DNA of 64,000 nucleotides, taken from contig CAVRYY010000003.1 of NCBI GenBank assembly GCA_963725655.1, positions 1,178,001-1,242,000 on the forward strand, written 5' to 3'. A model generated the notes under the pieces. The model saw nothing but the letters and a program-made list of their open reading frames with translations, was not told where the DNA came from and made no database searches. The position numbers and the translations under genes are program-made. The DNA is from CAVRXT01 sp963725655. Lineage in GTDB: Bacteria > Acidobacteriota > Terriglobia > Acidiferrales > UBA7541. Positions 43,919 to 52,345 of this stretch are shown here, one piece after another (the first letter of the stretch is position 1; every line of letters starts with the position of its first letter).

Positions 43919-44210
43919 GAAATCCGCAGTCCGTAGCCCCGACAATCGTGTCGGAAAAAATCCCAAACACAATGCCGCCATCGAATCCAAATCCGCGCAA
44001 AGCTTATCCCAATACGCCTTCGCTTTTCATTTGTTCGCGCGTCTCGTATTGACACAAACTATTTGCGCCGACCACGAACACGAAATCTGCGGTTTGTATC
44101 CGGACAGCCGTGCCGGAAAAAATCCCAAACGCCATACGCCCCAGCCCTTTTCCTCCGAAAAAAATCCAGGCGTCTCGTATTGATACAAAATGATTGTGCG
44201 GCCAACACAG
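43919..44210. repeat. Two imperfect direct repeats in the 650-base gap after priA
   Basis: Unit 1 (43919-44081) and unit 2 (44082-44210) share, in order, GAAATCcGCaGT, a CCGACA..TGTCGG-type hairpin followed by GGAAAAAATCCCAAAC, and GCGTCTCGTATTGACACAAA near the end. Unit 2 is shorter in the middle. Another GAAATCT begins at 44211. The gap 43892-44542 contains no credible gene; the stretch 44246-44542 shows nothing that I can name. Confidence 0.7.
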
Positions 44211-44216
44211 GAAATC

Positions 44217-44245
44217 TAAGGAGCCGGAGAAGATCCGGCTCCTTA
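44217..44245. terminator. Perfect 12-bp stem-loop (terminator-like, no U-tract)
   Basis: TAAGGAGCCGGA (44217-44228), loop GAAGA, TCCGGCTCCTTA (44234-44245). Neither strand continues with a run of T, so it may be a processing or factor-dependent site. Confidence 0.5.
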
Positions 44246-44542
44246 GTTCATTGAGGTATGAGTGTTATAAAGTTTCCAGCGATGAATTAAAATCATTCAT
44301 TGCACTCAGCGTGCCAAAACTTTTCGACCACAACCTCTCTGCAATCTTCAAAAGTATGGTTGCAGTACGATCTAGTAATGGATCGCCGAAAGCACTCGAC
44401 GTCGGTAGAATTTTCTACACAGAAAAATGTGCGTGTCATGTTGAGACGTAAATCGCCAATCCCACGGCCCCAGAATGCATGCTCGTCATTCGATTCTTTC
44501 CAGCGGGAATCTCACATCGAGAAAAATACTTCGAGGAAGACT

Positions 44543-45529
44543 TCAAGGATTGGTGGTTGGCCACAACGTGAAGCTCAGCAGAAATATCAGCAGTGCCGCG
44601 ATCGCCCACAATCGCCGCTTGGCATCCAGGCTCTCGTAAGGGTCGTACAGCGTCGGGTGCCGGAACCGCAGTGACAGCACGCACAGCAGCAGGCCCCAGA
44701 ACACCCATCCGCGCCAGTACACCATTCCCATCCCGACCAGCGTCAACGCAGCGGCCAGCGAGATTCGCCGGTGATACCGGTTGGTCAGGCTATAGATGAT
44801 GTGTCCGCCGTCCAATTGCCATGCAGGCAACAGATTCAGCGCGGTCGCGAACAGCCCCACCCATGCCGCCTGTCCCACTGGATGCAGCAAAAAATTCTCA
44901 GGCGTCGCGTGCGGGTGAAACATCCCGATCAGTATCTGCAGCAGCGGTGGACTTCCGAAAACGACCAAGGCGTTTGCCTGCGCGTCCGGAATCACTTTCG
45001 AATAGTAGACCGCGATGGCCATCGCCGGTACCGCCACCAGAAACCCGGCCACCGGTCCGGCGATTCCCACGTCAAACAGCGCCCTCCGCGTAGGTATCGG
45101 AGATCGAATGCGAATAAACGCGCCGAACGTCCCGAAAAGAGATGGAGCGGGAAGAAAGTACGGATAGCTGACGTCGATCCCATACAATTTGCACGCGAAG
45201 TAGTGGCCTAGTTCGTGCGCCATCAGGATCGTCAGCAACGTAAACGAAAATGGGATTCCGCTTAGCAGCAGCCAGGGATGCAGCAGCGGGTGCACCATCA
45301 CTGAGAACAGTTCGCCGTCGGAGAAGGGCGCTACGTTGTTGGCGTACGACCGCGCAAACTCGGCTCCCACCGCCAGCGTCGAGAATACCGTTACGATGAA
45401 CAGCGCCAGCGGCACCGCGATCGGCTTTTGTGCTGGCCGCCGCATTGGCCGGGGAAGGTCCACATACGGCATGGAATCCGCGTCGAGAACCTCGACACCG
45501 GGCTCGATGTAGGGGTAGCTGTCACTCAT
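44543..45529 (-). CDS. Site-2 protease family (M50) membrane metallopeptidase
   Basis: 328 residues from the ATG at 45529; 18 residues further upstream in the frame look non-coding. Active-site motif HELGH at 105-109 within a membrane helix (LLTILMAHELGHYFACKLYG). The second motif is LNLLPAWQLDGGH (231-243), whose Asp completes zinc binding. There are about six to eight membrane segments and no PDZ domain. It resembles the plant EGY / cyanobacterial-type site-2 proteases (FLPAPSLFGTFGAFIRIRSPIPTRRALFDVGIAGPVAG). It cleaves membrane proteins within the bilayer; the substrate is unknown. Confidence 0.92.
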   Translation of the reverse strand: MSDSYPYIEPGVEVLDADSMPYVDLPRPMRRPAQKPIAVPLALFIVTVFSTLAVGAEFARSYANNVAPFSDGELFSVMVHPLLHPWLLLSGIPFSFTLLTILMAHELGHYFACKLYGIDVSYPYFLPAPSLFGTFGAFIRIRSPIPTRRALFDVGIAGPVAGFLVAVPAMAIAVYYSKVIPDAQANALVVFGSPPLLQILIGMFHPHATPENFLLHPVGQAAWVGLFATALNLLPAWQLDGGHIIYSLTNRYHRRISLAAALTLVGMGMVYWRGWVFWGLLLCVLSLRFRHPTLYDPYESLDAKRRLWAIAALLIFLLSFTLWPTTNP

Positions 45530-45688
45530 TGCGGCGCAGTGCACCAACACTGTTTCAAAGTGGGATTTTTTCTCACCGCGCACCTTCGGCCGGTGCGGCC
45601 GTTACTTCGGGGACGGCTCATACGGCGTCCGTACGCCGTTTCGAGAGTAGCGGAGATAAACTGCCAGGCGGGAACGGTCGATCTGCTT

Positions 45689-45955
45689 CTACAGTGCCTG
45701 CAGCTCTTTGCCGGGCTTAAACCGCACCGCTTTGCCGGGCGGGATGCTAACTTGCTGGCCGGTGCGTGGGTTACGGCCTATTCCGGTCTTGCGGGGCTTC
45801 ACGTTGAAGACTCCAAATCGGCGAAGCTCAATGCGCTGCCCGCGGCCCAGCGCGTTCTTCATCGCCTCAAATACCGTCTCCACTGCCTGCTCGGCCCGAG
45901 TCCGGGTGATGTTCGTTTTGGCTACCACCGCGTTGACGATGTCGAGTTTGATCAA
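45689..45955 (-). CDS. HU/IHF-family DNA-binding protein
   Basis: 88 residues from a TTG at 45955 preceded by GGGAGG at 5-base spacing; the open frame runs to 46111 but would cross the promoter at 45984-46012. The sequence IKLDIVNAVVAKTNITRTRAEQAVETVFEAMKNALGRGQRIELRRFGVFNVKPRKTGIGRNPRTGQQVSIPPGKAVRFKPGKEL has all HU/IHF features, including the DNA-intercalating RNPRTGQ arm with its Pro. It bends and compacts DNA. Whether it acts as homodimeric HU or as an IHF subunit cannot be told. Confidence 0.93.
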   Translation of the reverse strand: MIKLDIVNAVVAKTNITRTRAEQAVETVFEAMKNALGRGQRIELRRFGVFNVKPRKTGIGRNPRTGQQVSIPPGKAVRFKPGKELQAL

Positions 45956-45983
45956 TTCCGCCTCCCACTCACAACACAACTCT

Positions 45984-46012
45984 ATGCTAGACAGTGGGTT
46001 GCGGGTTGTCAA
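45984..46012 (-). promoter_or_regulatory. Sigma-70-type promoter of the HU-like gene
   Basis: On the minus strand: TTGACA (46012-46007), a 17-base spacer, TAGCAT (45989-45984). It sits 28 bases before the TTG start at 45955. Confidence 0.65.
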
Positions 46013-46076
46013 GCGTACCCCGCTGTAATAAAATGCGCAGTTCCTAAACTGCCCCACCCTTCCCTGAGGAGCTTCT

Positions 46077-46631
46077 ATGACTGTCAAGTCGGACCGCTGG
46101 ATTCGGCGCATGGCGCTGGAGCAGAAAATGATCGAGCCCTTCGCCGACCGCCAGGTGCGGGATGGGGTTATCAGCTACGGCGTCTCTTCCTATGGCTACG
46201 ACATGCGCGTCGCCGACGAATTCCGCATCTTTACCAACGTGAATTCCTCGATTGTCGATCCCAAGAACTTCGACGCCAAATCCTTCGTCGAATTCCAGGG
46301 CCCGGTGTGCATCGTTCCACCGAATTCCTTTGCCTTGGGCCGCTCGGTCGAATACTTCCGTATTCCCCGCAGCACCCTCACCATTTGCGTAGGGAAGTCC
46401 ACCTACGCCCGCTGCGGCATCATCGTGAACGTTACGCCCTTCGAGCCCGAATGGGAGGGCTTCGTCACCCTCGAGATCAGCAATACCACTCCTCTGCCCG
46501 CCAAGATCTACGCCAATGAAGGCCTGGCCCAGGTGATCTTCTTCGAATCCGACGAAGTCTGCGAGATTTCCTACAAGGATAAAAAGGGGAAATACCAATC
46601 GCAGCAGGGTATCGTCCTGCCACGCATGTAG
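46077..46631 (+). CDS. dcd: dCTP deaminase
   Basis: 184 residues. Motifs DRQVRDGVISYGVSSYGYDMRVADEF, LGRSVEYFRIP, the VGKSTYARCGIIVNVTPFEPEWEGFVTLEISNTTPLPAKIYANEGLAQVIFF core with its catalytic Glu, and the C-terminal KYQSQQGIVLP. It deaminates dCTP to dUTP, feeding thymidylate synthesis; the mono- and bifunctional (dUMP-forming) types are not separable by eye. SD GAGGAG precedes the ATG. Confidence 0.94.
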   Translation: MTVKSDRWIRRMALEQKMIEPFADRQVRDGVISYGVSSYGYDMRVADEFRIFTNVNSSIVDPKNFDAKSFVEFQGPVCIVPPNSFALGRSVEYFRIPRSTLTICVGKSTYARCGIIVNVTPFEPEWEGFVTLEISNTTPLPAKIYANEGLAQVIFFESDEVCEISYKDKKGKYQSQQGIVLPRM

Positions 46632-46644
46632 CTCCGATCTTTTC

Positions 46645-46678
46645 CGCTCGGCGGAGCTCGCGGCCGCCCCGCCGAGCG
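46645..46678. terminator. Stem-loop between convergent dcd and nitroreductase genes
   Basis: Perfect 10-bp arms CGCTCGGCGG (46645-46654) and CCGCCGAGCG (46669-46678) in the 53-base convergent gap. No strong T-run on either side, but its position suits a shared terminator. Confidence 0.5.
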
Positions 46679-46684
46679 CTCCTG

Positions 46685-47290
46685 CTATTCCTTAAACAGC
46701 TTCGACGGCTCCGCCCAGCGCCCCTCAAATACGAACGAACTCGACGCCTTGCGCTTGCTCGGTCCCAATTCCGACTCGCGGCGTTTCTCGGACAGCGTAT
46801 TCGGGTCGCCTGGATAGCCCACCGCGATCCCGGTGACCGGATCGAATCCCTCAGGTATCCCGTACACCTCTCGCACTTTATCCACCACGATTCCCGCCAT
46901 TTGATGGACCTGCAACCCTTCCGCCACCGCCTCCAGCGCCATGTTCGCCACCGATTGCCCCACATCGTAGTAGGCGGTGCGAATTGGGGCCCCGGATTTC
47001 TCGAAATTCAGCCGTGCCACTGAGATCATCAGCACCGGCGCGTTCTTCGCCCAGCCAATGTTGCCCTCCACCAGGCAACTCAACATTTGCTCGAATTCCT
47101 GCGGTTCATCCTTGGTGGCCACGATGAAGTTCCACGGTTGCTCGTTGGCGCAGGATGCCGCCCAGCGCGCCGCCTCCAGCAGGCTGCGCAGCGTGCCCGG
47201 CTCCACCCGCCGTTCGGAAAACGCCCGCGGGCTCCAGCGATGCTTAAAAAGGTTGTGGATCGCATACGCGACGTCGGCAACTTTTTCCAT
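46685..47290 (-). CDS. Nitroreductase-family flavoprotein
   Basis: 201 residues. FMN-binding features are HRWSPRAFSERRVEPGTLRSLLEAARWAASCANEQPWNFIVATK near the N-terminus and YYDVGQSVANMALEAVAEGLQVHQMAG and VTGIAVGYPGD later. Such proteins reduce nitro compounds or quinones with NAD(P)H. It is the last gene of a minus-strand group (marR, pirin, doxX, nitroreductase) that looks like a redox or electrophile stress unit. Confidence 0.9.
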   Translation of the reverse strand: MEKVADVAYAIHNLFKHRWSPRAFSERRVEPGTLRSLLEAARWAASCANEQPWNFIVATKDEPQEFEQMLSCLVEGNIGWAKNAPVLMISVARLNFEKSGAPIRTAYYDVGQSVANMALEAVAEGLQVHQMAGIVVDKVREVYGIPEGFDPVTGIAVGYPGDPNTLSEKRRESELGPSKRKASSSFVFEGRWAEPSKLFKE

Positions 47291-47322
47291 GTCAGTTTTC
47301 TCTCCGGTTCATCACCTGTGGC

Positions 47323-47337
47323 CAGCCAATCTGGCTG
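47323..47337. repeat. Short copy of the intergenic hairpin repeat
   Basis: CAGCCA, loop ATC, TGGCTG, preceded by CTGTGGC; a degenerate version of the element at 40415-40433. It lies between the doxX-like and nitroreductase genes. Confidence 0.6.
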
Positions 47338-47415
47338 TAGGCCCGAAAATCCTTCCCAAATGAACTGGCGCACCTAACCGATCAAGGTGCGCCTGCTCGC
47401 TGTTCCGACTGCGCC

Positions 47416-47820
47416 TTACGCCGAATGCCTTCTTGCGTCGACCGAAAGACTTCCGGCGCCATTCGCCGCAATGGTTAGCAACCCGCCCATGATCGCTATG
47501 TTCTTCAGGAAATGGGCCATCTGGTTCTGCTGCTCCATGCCCGTCCCCGTCCAGAAGTTGTGGAAGATAAGCGTGGTCGGGATCAAGAACAGGAACAGTA
47601 TCCAAGCCGCGGCTCGCGCCTGAAACCCCACCAGCAGCGACAGGCCGACGCCGAGTTCGATCAAAATCGTCAACGCTAGCGCCACCGGTGCCATCGGGAA
47701 TCCCTTGGAATGCAAGACGCCCGCCATCATTCCGAATCCCATGATCTTCATGAATCCGCTCAACACGAATATGAGACTAATCAAGATACGTCCTACCAGG
47801 CTTGTCACTCCGCTGTTCAT
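47416..47820 (-). CDS. DoxX-family membrane protein
   Basis: 134 residues with four hydrophobic segments (LVGRILISLIFVLSGFMKIMGF; PMAPVALALTILIELGVGLSLLVGF; AAWILFLFLIPTTLIFHNFW; FLKNIAIMGGLLTIAANGAG). The pattern with the LSGFMKI and HNFW motifs is typical of DoxX/SURF4-like proteins. Some are linked to quinone or oxidative-stress handling. Same strand and close spacing to the pirin and nitroreductase genes. Confidence 0.9.
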   Translation of the reverse strand: MNSGVTSLVGRILISLIFVLSGFMKIMGFGMMAGVLHSKGFPMAPVALALTILIELGVGLSLLVGFQARAAAWILFLFLIPTTLIFHNFWTGTGMEQQNQMAHFLKNIAIMGGLLTIAANGAGSLSVDARRHSA

Positions 47821-47892
47821 TTCGGTCTCCTTGTATTCCTATCGTCATCCTCGAACCAAATCCTTAAATCGATCCTGGGGCCGTAAGCGCTC

Positions 47893-48582
47893 TTACTTCA
47901 AATCAAACAGCAGGAGTTCCGATGCTTCTCTGGTGTGGCACACCAGTTTCTTCTCGTCGCTCACCGCCGCGCCGTCTCCAGCCTTCAGCTTCACTCCGTT
48001 CACTTCCACCGCGCCTCGCGCCACTTGCAGCCACGCTTTCCGTCCGGGCTTCAGAGCGTAGGTCGCTTCGTCGCCCGCCTTCAGCCGCGCCGCAAAAAGT
48101 TCGGCATCCTGGTGCAGGCTGATCACTCCCTGTTTGCCGGCCAGCGGATGGAATCCGCCCGCCAGATCCTCCGCCGAAAACGTGTGTTGCTCGTATTTCG
48201 GCTTCAGCCCCTTCTTGTCCGGCTCGATCCAGATTTGCAGCAGATGTACCGGTTTGCTGGGCGAAGGATTGAACTCGCTGTGCATGATCCCTGTTCCCGC
48301 GCTCATGTATTGCAGATCGCCCGGACGAATCACCGCGCCGGTGCCCATGTTGTCGCGATGTTCCAGCGATCCTTCCAAAACGTAGGTCAAAATCTCCATG
48401 TCGCGGTGCGGATGCATCCCAAAGCCTTTGCCCGGCGCGACCACGTCCTCGTTGATCACCCGCAACGGCCCAAATCCCATGTGCTGCGGGTCGTAATATC
48501 GATCGAACGAAAACGAAAATTTGGTGTCCAGCCAATCCATCCGGTTCTTACCGCGTTCCTCACTCGGTCGTATTTGAATCAT
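47893..48582 (-). CDS. Pirin-family (YhhW-like) bicupin protein
   Basis: 229 residues. The N-terminal cupin has GFGMHPHRDMEILTYVLEGSLEHRDNMG, with the two His and one Glu expected for metal binding, and then SAGTGIMHSEFNPS, giving the third His. The C-terminal cupin (LQVARGAVEVNGVKLKAGDGAAVSDE) lacks metal ligands. Related pirins have quercetinase activity or sense redox state through iron. Gene order next to a MarR regulator and doxX suggests a stress role. Confidence 0.92.
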   Translation of the reverse strand: MIQIRPSEERGKNRMDWLDTKFSFSFDRYYDPQHMGFGPLRVINEDVVAPGKGFGMHPHRDMEILTYVLEGSLEHRDNMGTGAVIRPGDLQYMSAGTGIMHSEFNPSPSKPVHLLQIWIEPDKKGLKPKYEQHTFSAEDLAGGFHPLAGKQGVISLHQDAELFAARLKAGDEATYALKPGRKAWLQVARGAVEVNGVKLKAGDGAAVSDEKKLVCHTREASELLLFDLK

Positions 48583-48652
48583 CTCAGTCTCCTATGCGCC
48601 AGTTCTTTAAGTCCGCGCCAATCCACAACCCATGTCCCCGCGGGCGTCGTGG

Positions 48653-48671
48653 CACAGCCAACCTGGCTGTG
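48653..48671. repeat. Intergenic hairpin repeat (same inner stem as at 40415)
   Basis: CGTGG, then CACAGCCA (48653-48660), loop ACC, TGGCTGTG (48664-48671). The stem and loop are identical to the copy at 40415-40433. It lies between the pirin and marR genes. Confidence 0.75.
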
Positions 48672-48723
48672 CGACTCAGCCACAACCAACAACTCATCTC
48701 ATCGCTAAATGGGGCCGCCCGCT

Positions 48724-49233
48724 TCAAGCCTTGCTCGCCGCATCTTGGGCGCCTTTCGTCTTCGACTTCGGCTCGCCCTTCGGTCTTCCGAGCGACTTCC
48801 CAAGCTTCCGGCACAGCTCCCGCAGTGTTTCCTGCTCCCGAGAAGTGAGCCCGCCAAATTCGCCAAGTAGAAACGCGACGTGCGCTGGGAAAACCTGCAC
48901 GATGCGCGCCCGCCCTTTAGGCGTCAGGCTAACCAGCACCTTCCGCCGGTCGTCCGGTTGCCGCTCCCGCCGTACCCAGCCCTTCTTCTCCAGGTTGTCG
49001 ATCACCATGGTCAGGTTTCCGCCGCTGCGCAGCAGCTTCTCCCCCAGTTGCCGCTGGCAAAGCGGTCCCAGATGAAAGAGCGCTTCCATCGTGCCGAACT
49101 GGCCGTGCGTGAGCCCCTGCGATTCCAGCAGCAGCGCGCCGCGGGAAGCTAGCGAGTCGCTGGCCCGCATCAGGTTGATGAAAGCGTTGAGCGCTCTCAC
49201 CTCGTTTTCCGCGCCTTTGTAGTGGGTCGGCAT
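48724..49233 (-). CDS. MarR-family transcriptional regulator
   Basis: 169 residues. A winged HTH with LTHGQFGTMEALFHLGPLCQRQLGEKLLRSGGNLTMVIDNLEKKGWVRRERQPDDRRKVLVSLTPKG, the classic MarR signature. The C-terminus is Lys-rich. There is no conserved redox Cys in the N-terminal helix (one Cys in PLCQRQ and one in the last third, ELCRKL), so its ligand is unknown. A near-palindrome lies just upstream (49242-49262) and is its likely own operator. It heads the pirin/doxX/nitroreductase group. Confidence 0.93.
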   Translation of the reverse strand: MPTHYKGAENEVRALNAFINLMRASDSLASRGALLLESQGLTHGQFGTMEALFHLGPLCQRQLGEKLLRSGGNLTMVIDNLEKKGWVRRERQPDDRRKVLVSLTPKGRARIVQVFPAHVAFLLGEFGGLTSREQETLRELCRKLGKSLGRPKGEPKSKTKGAQDAASKA

Positions 49234-49241
49234 AATGGTTC

Positions 49242-49262
49242 AATATCGAACCGTTTGATATT
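49242..49262. promoter_or_regulatory. Inverted repeat, probable MarR operator
   Basis: AATATCgAA (49242-49250) and TTtGATATT (49254-49262), centred on CCG, 8 bases before the regulator start. The length and AT-rich arms fit a MarR-type autoregulatory site. Confidence 0.6.
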
Positions 49263-49334
49263 AAATCATTGCTCCGCAGTTGTCAAGGGCCTGCCCGGCG
49301 GCCGTCGAACCTGGTTTTCACTGGCTGGAATTTC

Positions 49335-50054
49335 TTAGGGTTTCGCTCGCGGACGCATCTGGATTTCGCTGATGAAGCTCTGCTCGCCCTGCGTCAGGAT
49401 CATCTCCACCGCATGCGCCACGTCTTCCGCCTGCAGCAGTTTCGATGGGTCCCGCCCGCTATGATTGGAAAACTCCGTCCCCACCGAACCAGGGCACACC
49501 GCCGCCACGCGAATCCCGTGCCCCCGCAAGTCTTCCGCCATGCACCCGGTCAGCCCCATCAATCCCCACTTCGAGGCGCAATACACGCTGCCATTCGGGA
49601 ACGTGTTCTTCCCGGCCAGCGAACTGATATTGATGATGCTCCCGCTTCCGCGCGCGATCATTTCCGGCACCACCGCCTTACTGAGCAGGAACACCGCCTT
49701 CAAATTGGTGTCTAACATAGTGTCCCAATCGGACTCGCTAAACTCATGCACCGGCTTAAACCATCCCAGACCGGCGTTATTCACCAGCACTTCGACTTCG
49801 CCCACGGCGCGATGCACCTCTTCCACCAGCCGCAGAATTTCCTCCGGCCGCATCATATCGGCGACGAACGGCGTGGCGTCGTAGCCCGCACCTTGCAGTT
49901 CGCCGATCGCGGTTTTCAGGGCATCGCGATTGCGCCCGGTAATCGCCAGCCGCGCCCCCAGCTTGCCCAGCGTCCTGGCGATGGCCAGTCCAATACCTCG
50001 ATTTCCGCCGGTAATCAGCGCGATCTTTCCAGAAAACGGCTTTTCAAGTACCAT
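49335..50054 (-). CDS. Short-chain dehydrogenase/reductase
   Basis: 239 residues from the ATG at 50054, chosen because AAGGAG lies 6 bases upstream; the frame extends 6 codons more. Cofactor motif TGGNRGIG, NNAG at the end of the fourth strand, catalytic Ser in NISSLAG, and YCASK with Tyr and Lys. NADP preference is suggested by TGRNR after the second strand. FabG-like; the substrate is unknown. Divergent TPR gene upstream, marR group downstream. Confidence 0.9.
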   Translation of the reverse strand: MVLEKPFSGKIALITGGNRGIGLAIARTLGKLGARLAITGRNRDALKTAIGELQGAGYDATPFVADMMRPEEILRLVEEVHRAVGEVEVLVNNAGLGWFKPVHEFSESDWDTMLDTNLKAVFLLSKAVVPEMIARGSGSIINISSLAGKNTFPNGSVYCASKWGLMGLTGCMAEDLRGHGIRVAAVCPGSVGTEFSNHSGRDPSKLLQAEDVAHAVEMILTQGEQSFISEIQMRPRAKP

Positions 50055-50324
50055 GAAATCTCCTTTGGCCACGCAACTTCTATCGAGTTTCGCGATCTAA
50101 GGTTTAGGCATCTTATCACTGGGCTGGCCACTGTCCTCGGGCGCCCAGGAGCTCCACATCTTTGTTGCGTCGCACCATTTGAAAAGAAAGGGACTTGCGC
50201 CTTCGGAGATGCTTTCCTATAATCCGTCTGCGTTTCCGTTATTTCGGCATCTCCAGGGGTTCCGGCCCTTATACTTTCGATCGGTGACGATCCCGGATCT
50301 GCTTTAGGGAGGCAGGACAAGCAC

Positions 50325-51635
50325 ATGAAGCGAGCGTGTATTCTTACTATGGGTGCGGTGCTGACGCTGATGCTGCAGTTGAGCCTGCCAGTCCAGACCG
50401 CCAACGCCCAGGACCAATCCGACCAAGCCAAGCCGGCCTACACACTGGCCGAGTACAACGCGTTCCAGGCCGCGCGGCAGGAAGCCAATCCCGCGAATCG
50501 ACTGAAGCTGCTGGACGATTTCGTCGCGAAATTCCCGAATTCCACTTTGATGCCGTACGTGCTGCAGGTGTACGTCGATACGTACAGCCAGCAGAAGGAT
50601 TATCCCCACACCATCCAGTACGCCGACAAGCTGGTGGCCTTGGGCGATAAAGTCGCCGCGCAGGGGCGCCTGCAAGCTTTGGTCGCGCGCTGTACCGCGT
50701 TTGACGGCGTCTACAATCCGAAGGCCGCCGACGCGCAGGATCAGCTGAACAAGGAACGCGACGCCGCGCAGCAGGGACTGAAACTCCTGGATGCGCTGCA
50801 GAAACCGGACGCCACGTCGTTGAAGGATTTCAACGACTCGAAGAAGCCGGCCCAGGATTTCTTCGACAACGCCCTCGGGTTCGCTTTGATGCAACTCAAG
50901 GATTTCAACGCCGCCGCGGCCGCTTACAACAACGCTACCGCCGCGAATCCCAAAGACGCCGTCGCCTACTATCGTTTGGGTGTTTCCGACTTGCAGGAAA
51001 AACCCCCGCTTAGCATGGACGGATTTTGGTCGCTCGCCGAAGCGATCGATATGAAGGCTCCCGGCGAAGCGCAGGTGCGCACCTATCTGCGCAGCCAGAT
51101 TCAGGCGTACCAGGGCACCGGCTGCGACGATCTACTCGACGCGCAGGTGAACGAACTGTTGACGCTGGCGCAGACCGCCGGCCCGCGGCCCACCACTTAC
51201 AATATTCCGAGCATCGCGGATCTCGACAAAGTGCGGCAGAGCTCCACGATCATCACCGTGCTGGCCGACCTGAAGGGTGGCGGCGACAAAGCCAAAGTTT
51301 CGTGGCTCGCCGTTTGCGGCGCCGAATTCCCCGACGTTCCCGGCCGCATCATGGACAAGGCCCCCGATCCATCCGGATCGATCGCCTTCAAGGTCTACAC
51401 CGGCTCCAGCCAGGAAGAGATGGACGCGGCTACCGAACCCAACGGCCTGGTGGTCATCTCCAATACGGCACAGCCCGGCGTGGAGAAGTTCGAGAAGGGC
51501 GACTACTTCCGCTTCACCGGCACGCTCTTGACTTACGAGCCGTCGCCTCTGCTCGTCCACTGGGACAAGCCCAAGATCAACCCCGAGGACATCCCTAAGG
51601 AAGCCGAGGGCGGTAAGCGCAAGAAGAAGCCTTAG
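50325..51635 (+). CDS. Exported TPR-containing protein
   Basis: 436 residues. The signal peptide (MKRACILTMGAVLTLMLQLSLPVQTANAQ) follows GGGAGG. Helical repeats include YPHTIQYADKLVALGDKVAAQGRLQAL, DNALGFALMQLKDFNAAAAAYNNATAANPKDAVAYYRLGVSDLQ and SLAEAIDMKAPGEAQVRTYLRSQI. A beta-rich C-terminal region (DKVRQSSTIITVLADLKGGGDKAKVSWLAVCGAEFPDVPGRIMD ... FRFTGTLLTYEPSPLLVHW) is followed by a basic end. Proteins of this layout are frequent in Acidobacteria without known function. A strong terminator follows. Confidence 0.82.
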   Translation: MKRACILTMGAVLTLMLQLSLPVQTANAQDQSDQAKPAYTLAEYNAFQAARQEANPANRLKLLDDFVAKFPNSTLMPYVLQVYVDTYSQQKDYPHTIQYADKLVALGDKVAAQGRLQALVARCTAFDGVYNPKAADAQDQLNKERDAAQQGLKLLDALQKPDATSLKDFNDSKKPAQDFFDNALGFALMQLKDFNAAAAAYNNATAANPKDAVAYYRLGVSDLQEKPPLSMDGFWSLAEAIDMKAPGEAQVRTYLRSQIQAYQGTGCDDLLDAQVNELLTLAQTAGPRPTTYNIPSIADLDKVRQSSTIITVLADLKGGGDKAKVSWLAVCGAEFPDVPGRIMDKAPDPSGSIAFKVYTGSSQEEMDAATEPNGLVVISNTAQPGVEKFEKGDYFRFTGTLLTYEPSPLLVHWDKPKINPEDIPKEAEGGKRKKKP

Positions 51636-51657
51636 CTCCTAAGTGTTTTGGAATGAG

Positions 51658-51695
51658 TGGCCGGCGGCCCGAAAGGGAAGCCGGCCATTTTTTTT
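51658..51695 (+). terminator. Rho-independent terminator after the TPR gene
   Basis: TGGCCGGC (51658-51665) pairs with GCCGGCCA (51680-51687), with an inner CCC/GGG pairing, followed by eight T. Confidence 0.9.
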
Positions 51696-51797
51696 GCTCT
51701 CCCGTGGCGTTGCCCCGCCCCGCTACCTATTTTATGCGCGGGTTAGCTCTTGGTTCGGGAGGTGCATTTTCCCGATTTTTGCTGCCATTCAGGCATC

Positions 51798-51905
51798 GTA
51801 TGCCCTTTAGAATCACAGGCATTCAATTTCTAATCTCTACACATGTGGCGGTTCAAGAATTGTATGCCTTTTAGAATCATAGCCATTCAATTCCTAATCG
51901 CTACA
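51798..51905. repeat. Two-copy direct repeat of about 44 bp
   Basis: Unit 1 (51798-51841) and unit 2 (51862-51905) share GTATGCC, TTTTAGAATCA, GCCATTCAAT and CCTAATCGCTACA with a few substitutions; the period is 64 bases. The gap 51696-52074 holds no gene that I can support. Confidence 0.75.
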
Positions 51906-52074
51906 GTTGTTACAAGGTCGTGCAGCCGCTCCAAGGGTGATTCCGCCGCAATTTGAGGTTGCGGACGGCGCCGAGCGGGCCGCCATGGCAAGCGCCGCTC
52001 TTTTCACTGGGAGGCTAGCACGGCGGGGGAAGCGAGTGTAGGGATCGTTCCGGTGGGAAGAAGGGAAGCAGCGG

Positions 52075-52299
52075 CTAGCGCGCGCGTCCAGTGGATCGGT
52101 GATCGAGTTTGTATTCGTCGACCATCCGGCTCAAGGTATTGCGGTGGATGCCTAGCTCTTTGGCGGCGCGCGATTGATTGCCGCGGGCGCGCTCCAGGGC
52201 GCGGCGAATGAAGCGCTTCTTGAATTCGGTGAGCGCTTCGTCCAGCAATATGCCGCGCTCGATCATCTGGCTGACCAGCGTTTCGAGTTCTTCTTTCAC
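52075..52299 (-). CDS. Small Fis-type helix-turn-helix protein
   Basis: 74 residues. The C-terminal half is a Fis/NtrC-type DNA-binding domain: EALTEFKKRFIRRALERARGNQSRAAKELGIHRNTLSRMVDEYKL, the same layout as the last domain of enhancer-binding proteins and of Fis (98 residues). No AAA+ domain is attached. It lies 46 bases downstream of purC on the same strand and may be co-transcribed. It may bind DNA as a dimer through its N-terminal helix. Confidence 0.85.
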   Translation of the reverse strand: MKEELETLVSQMIERGILLDEALTEFKKRFIRRALERARGNQSRAAKELGIHRNTLSRMVDEYKLDHRSTGRAR

Positions 52300-52345
52300 G
52301 CGAGCACGCCCAGTAGCATGCGGTCCCGATCATTGAGCATGGGCA

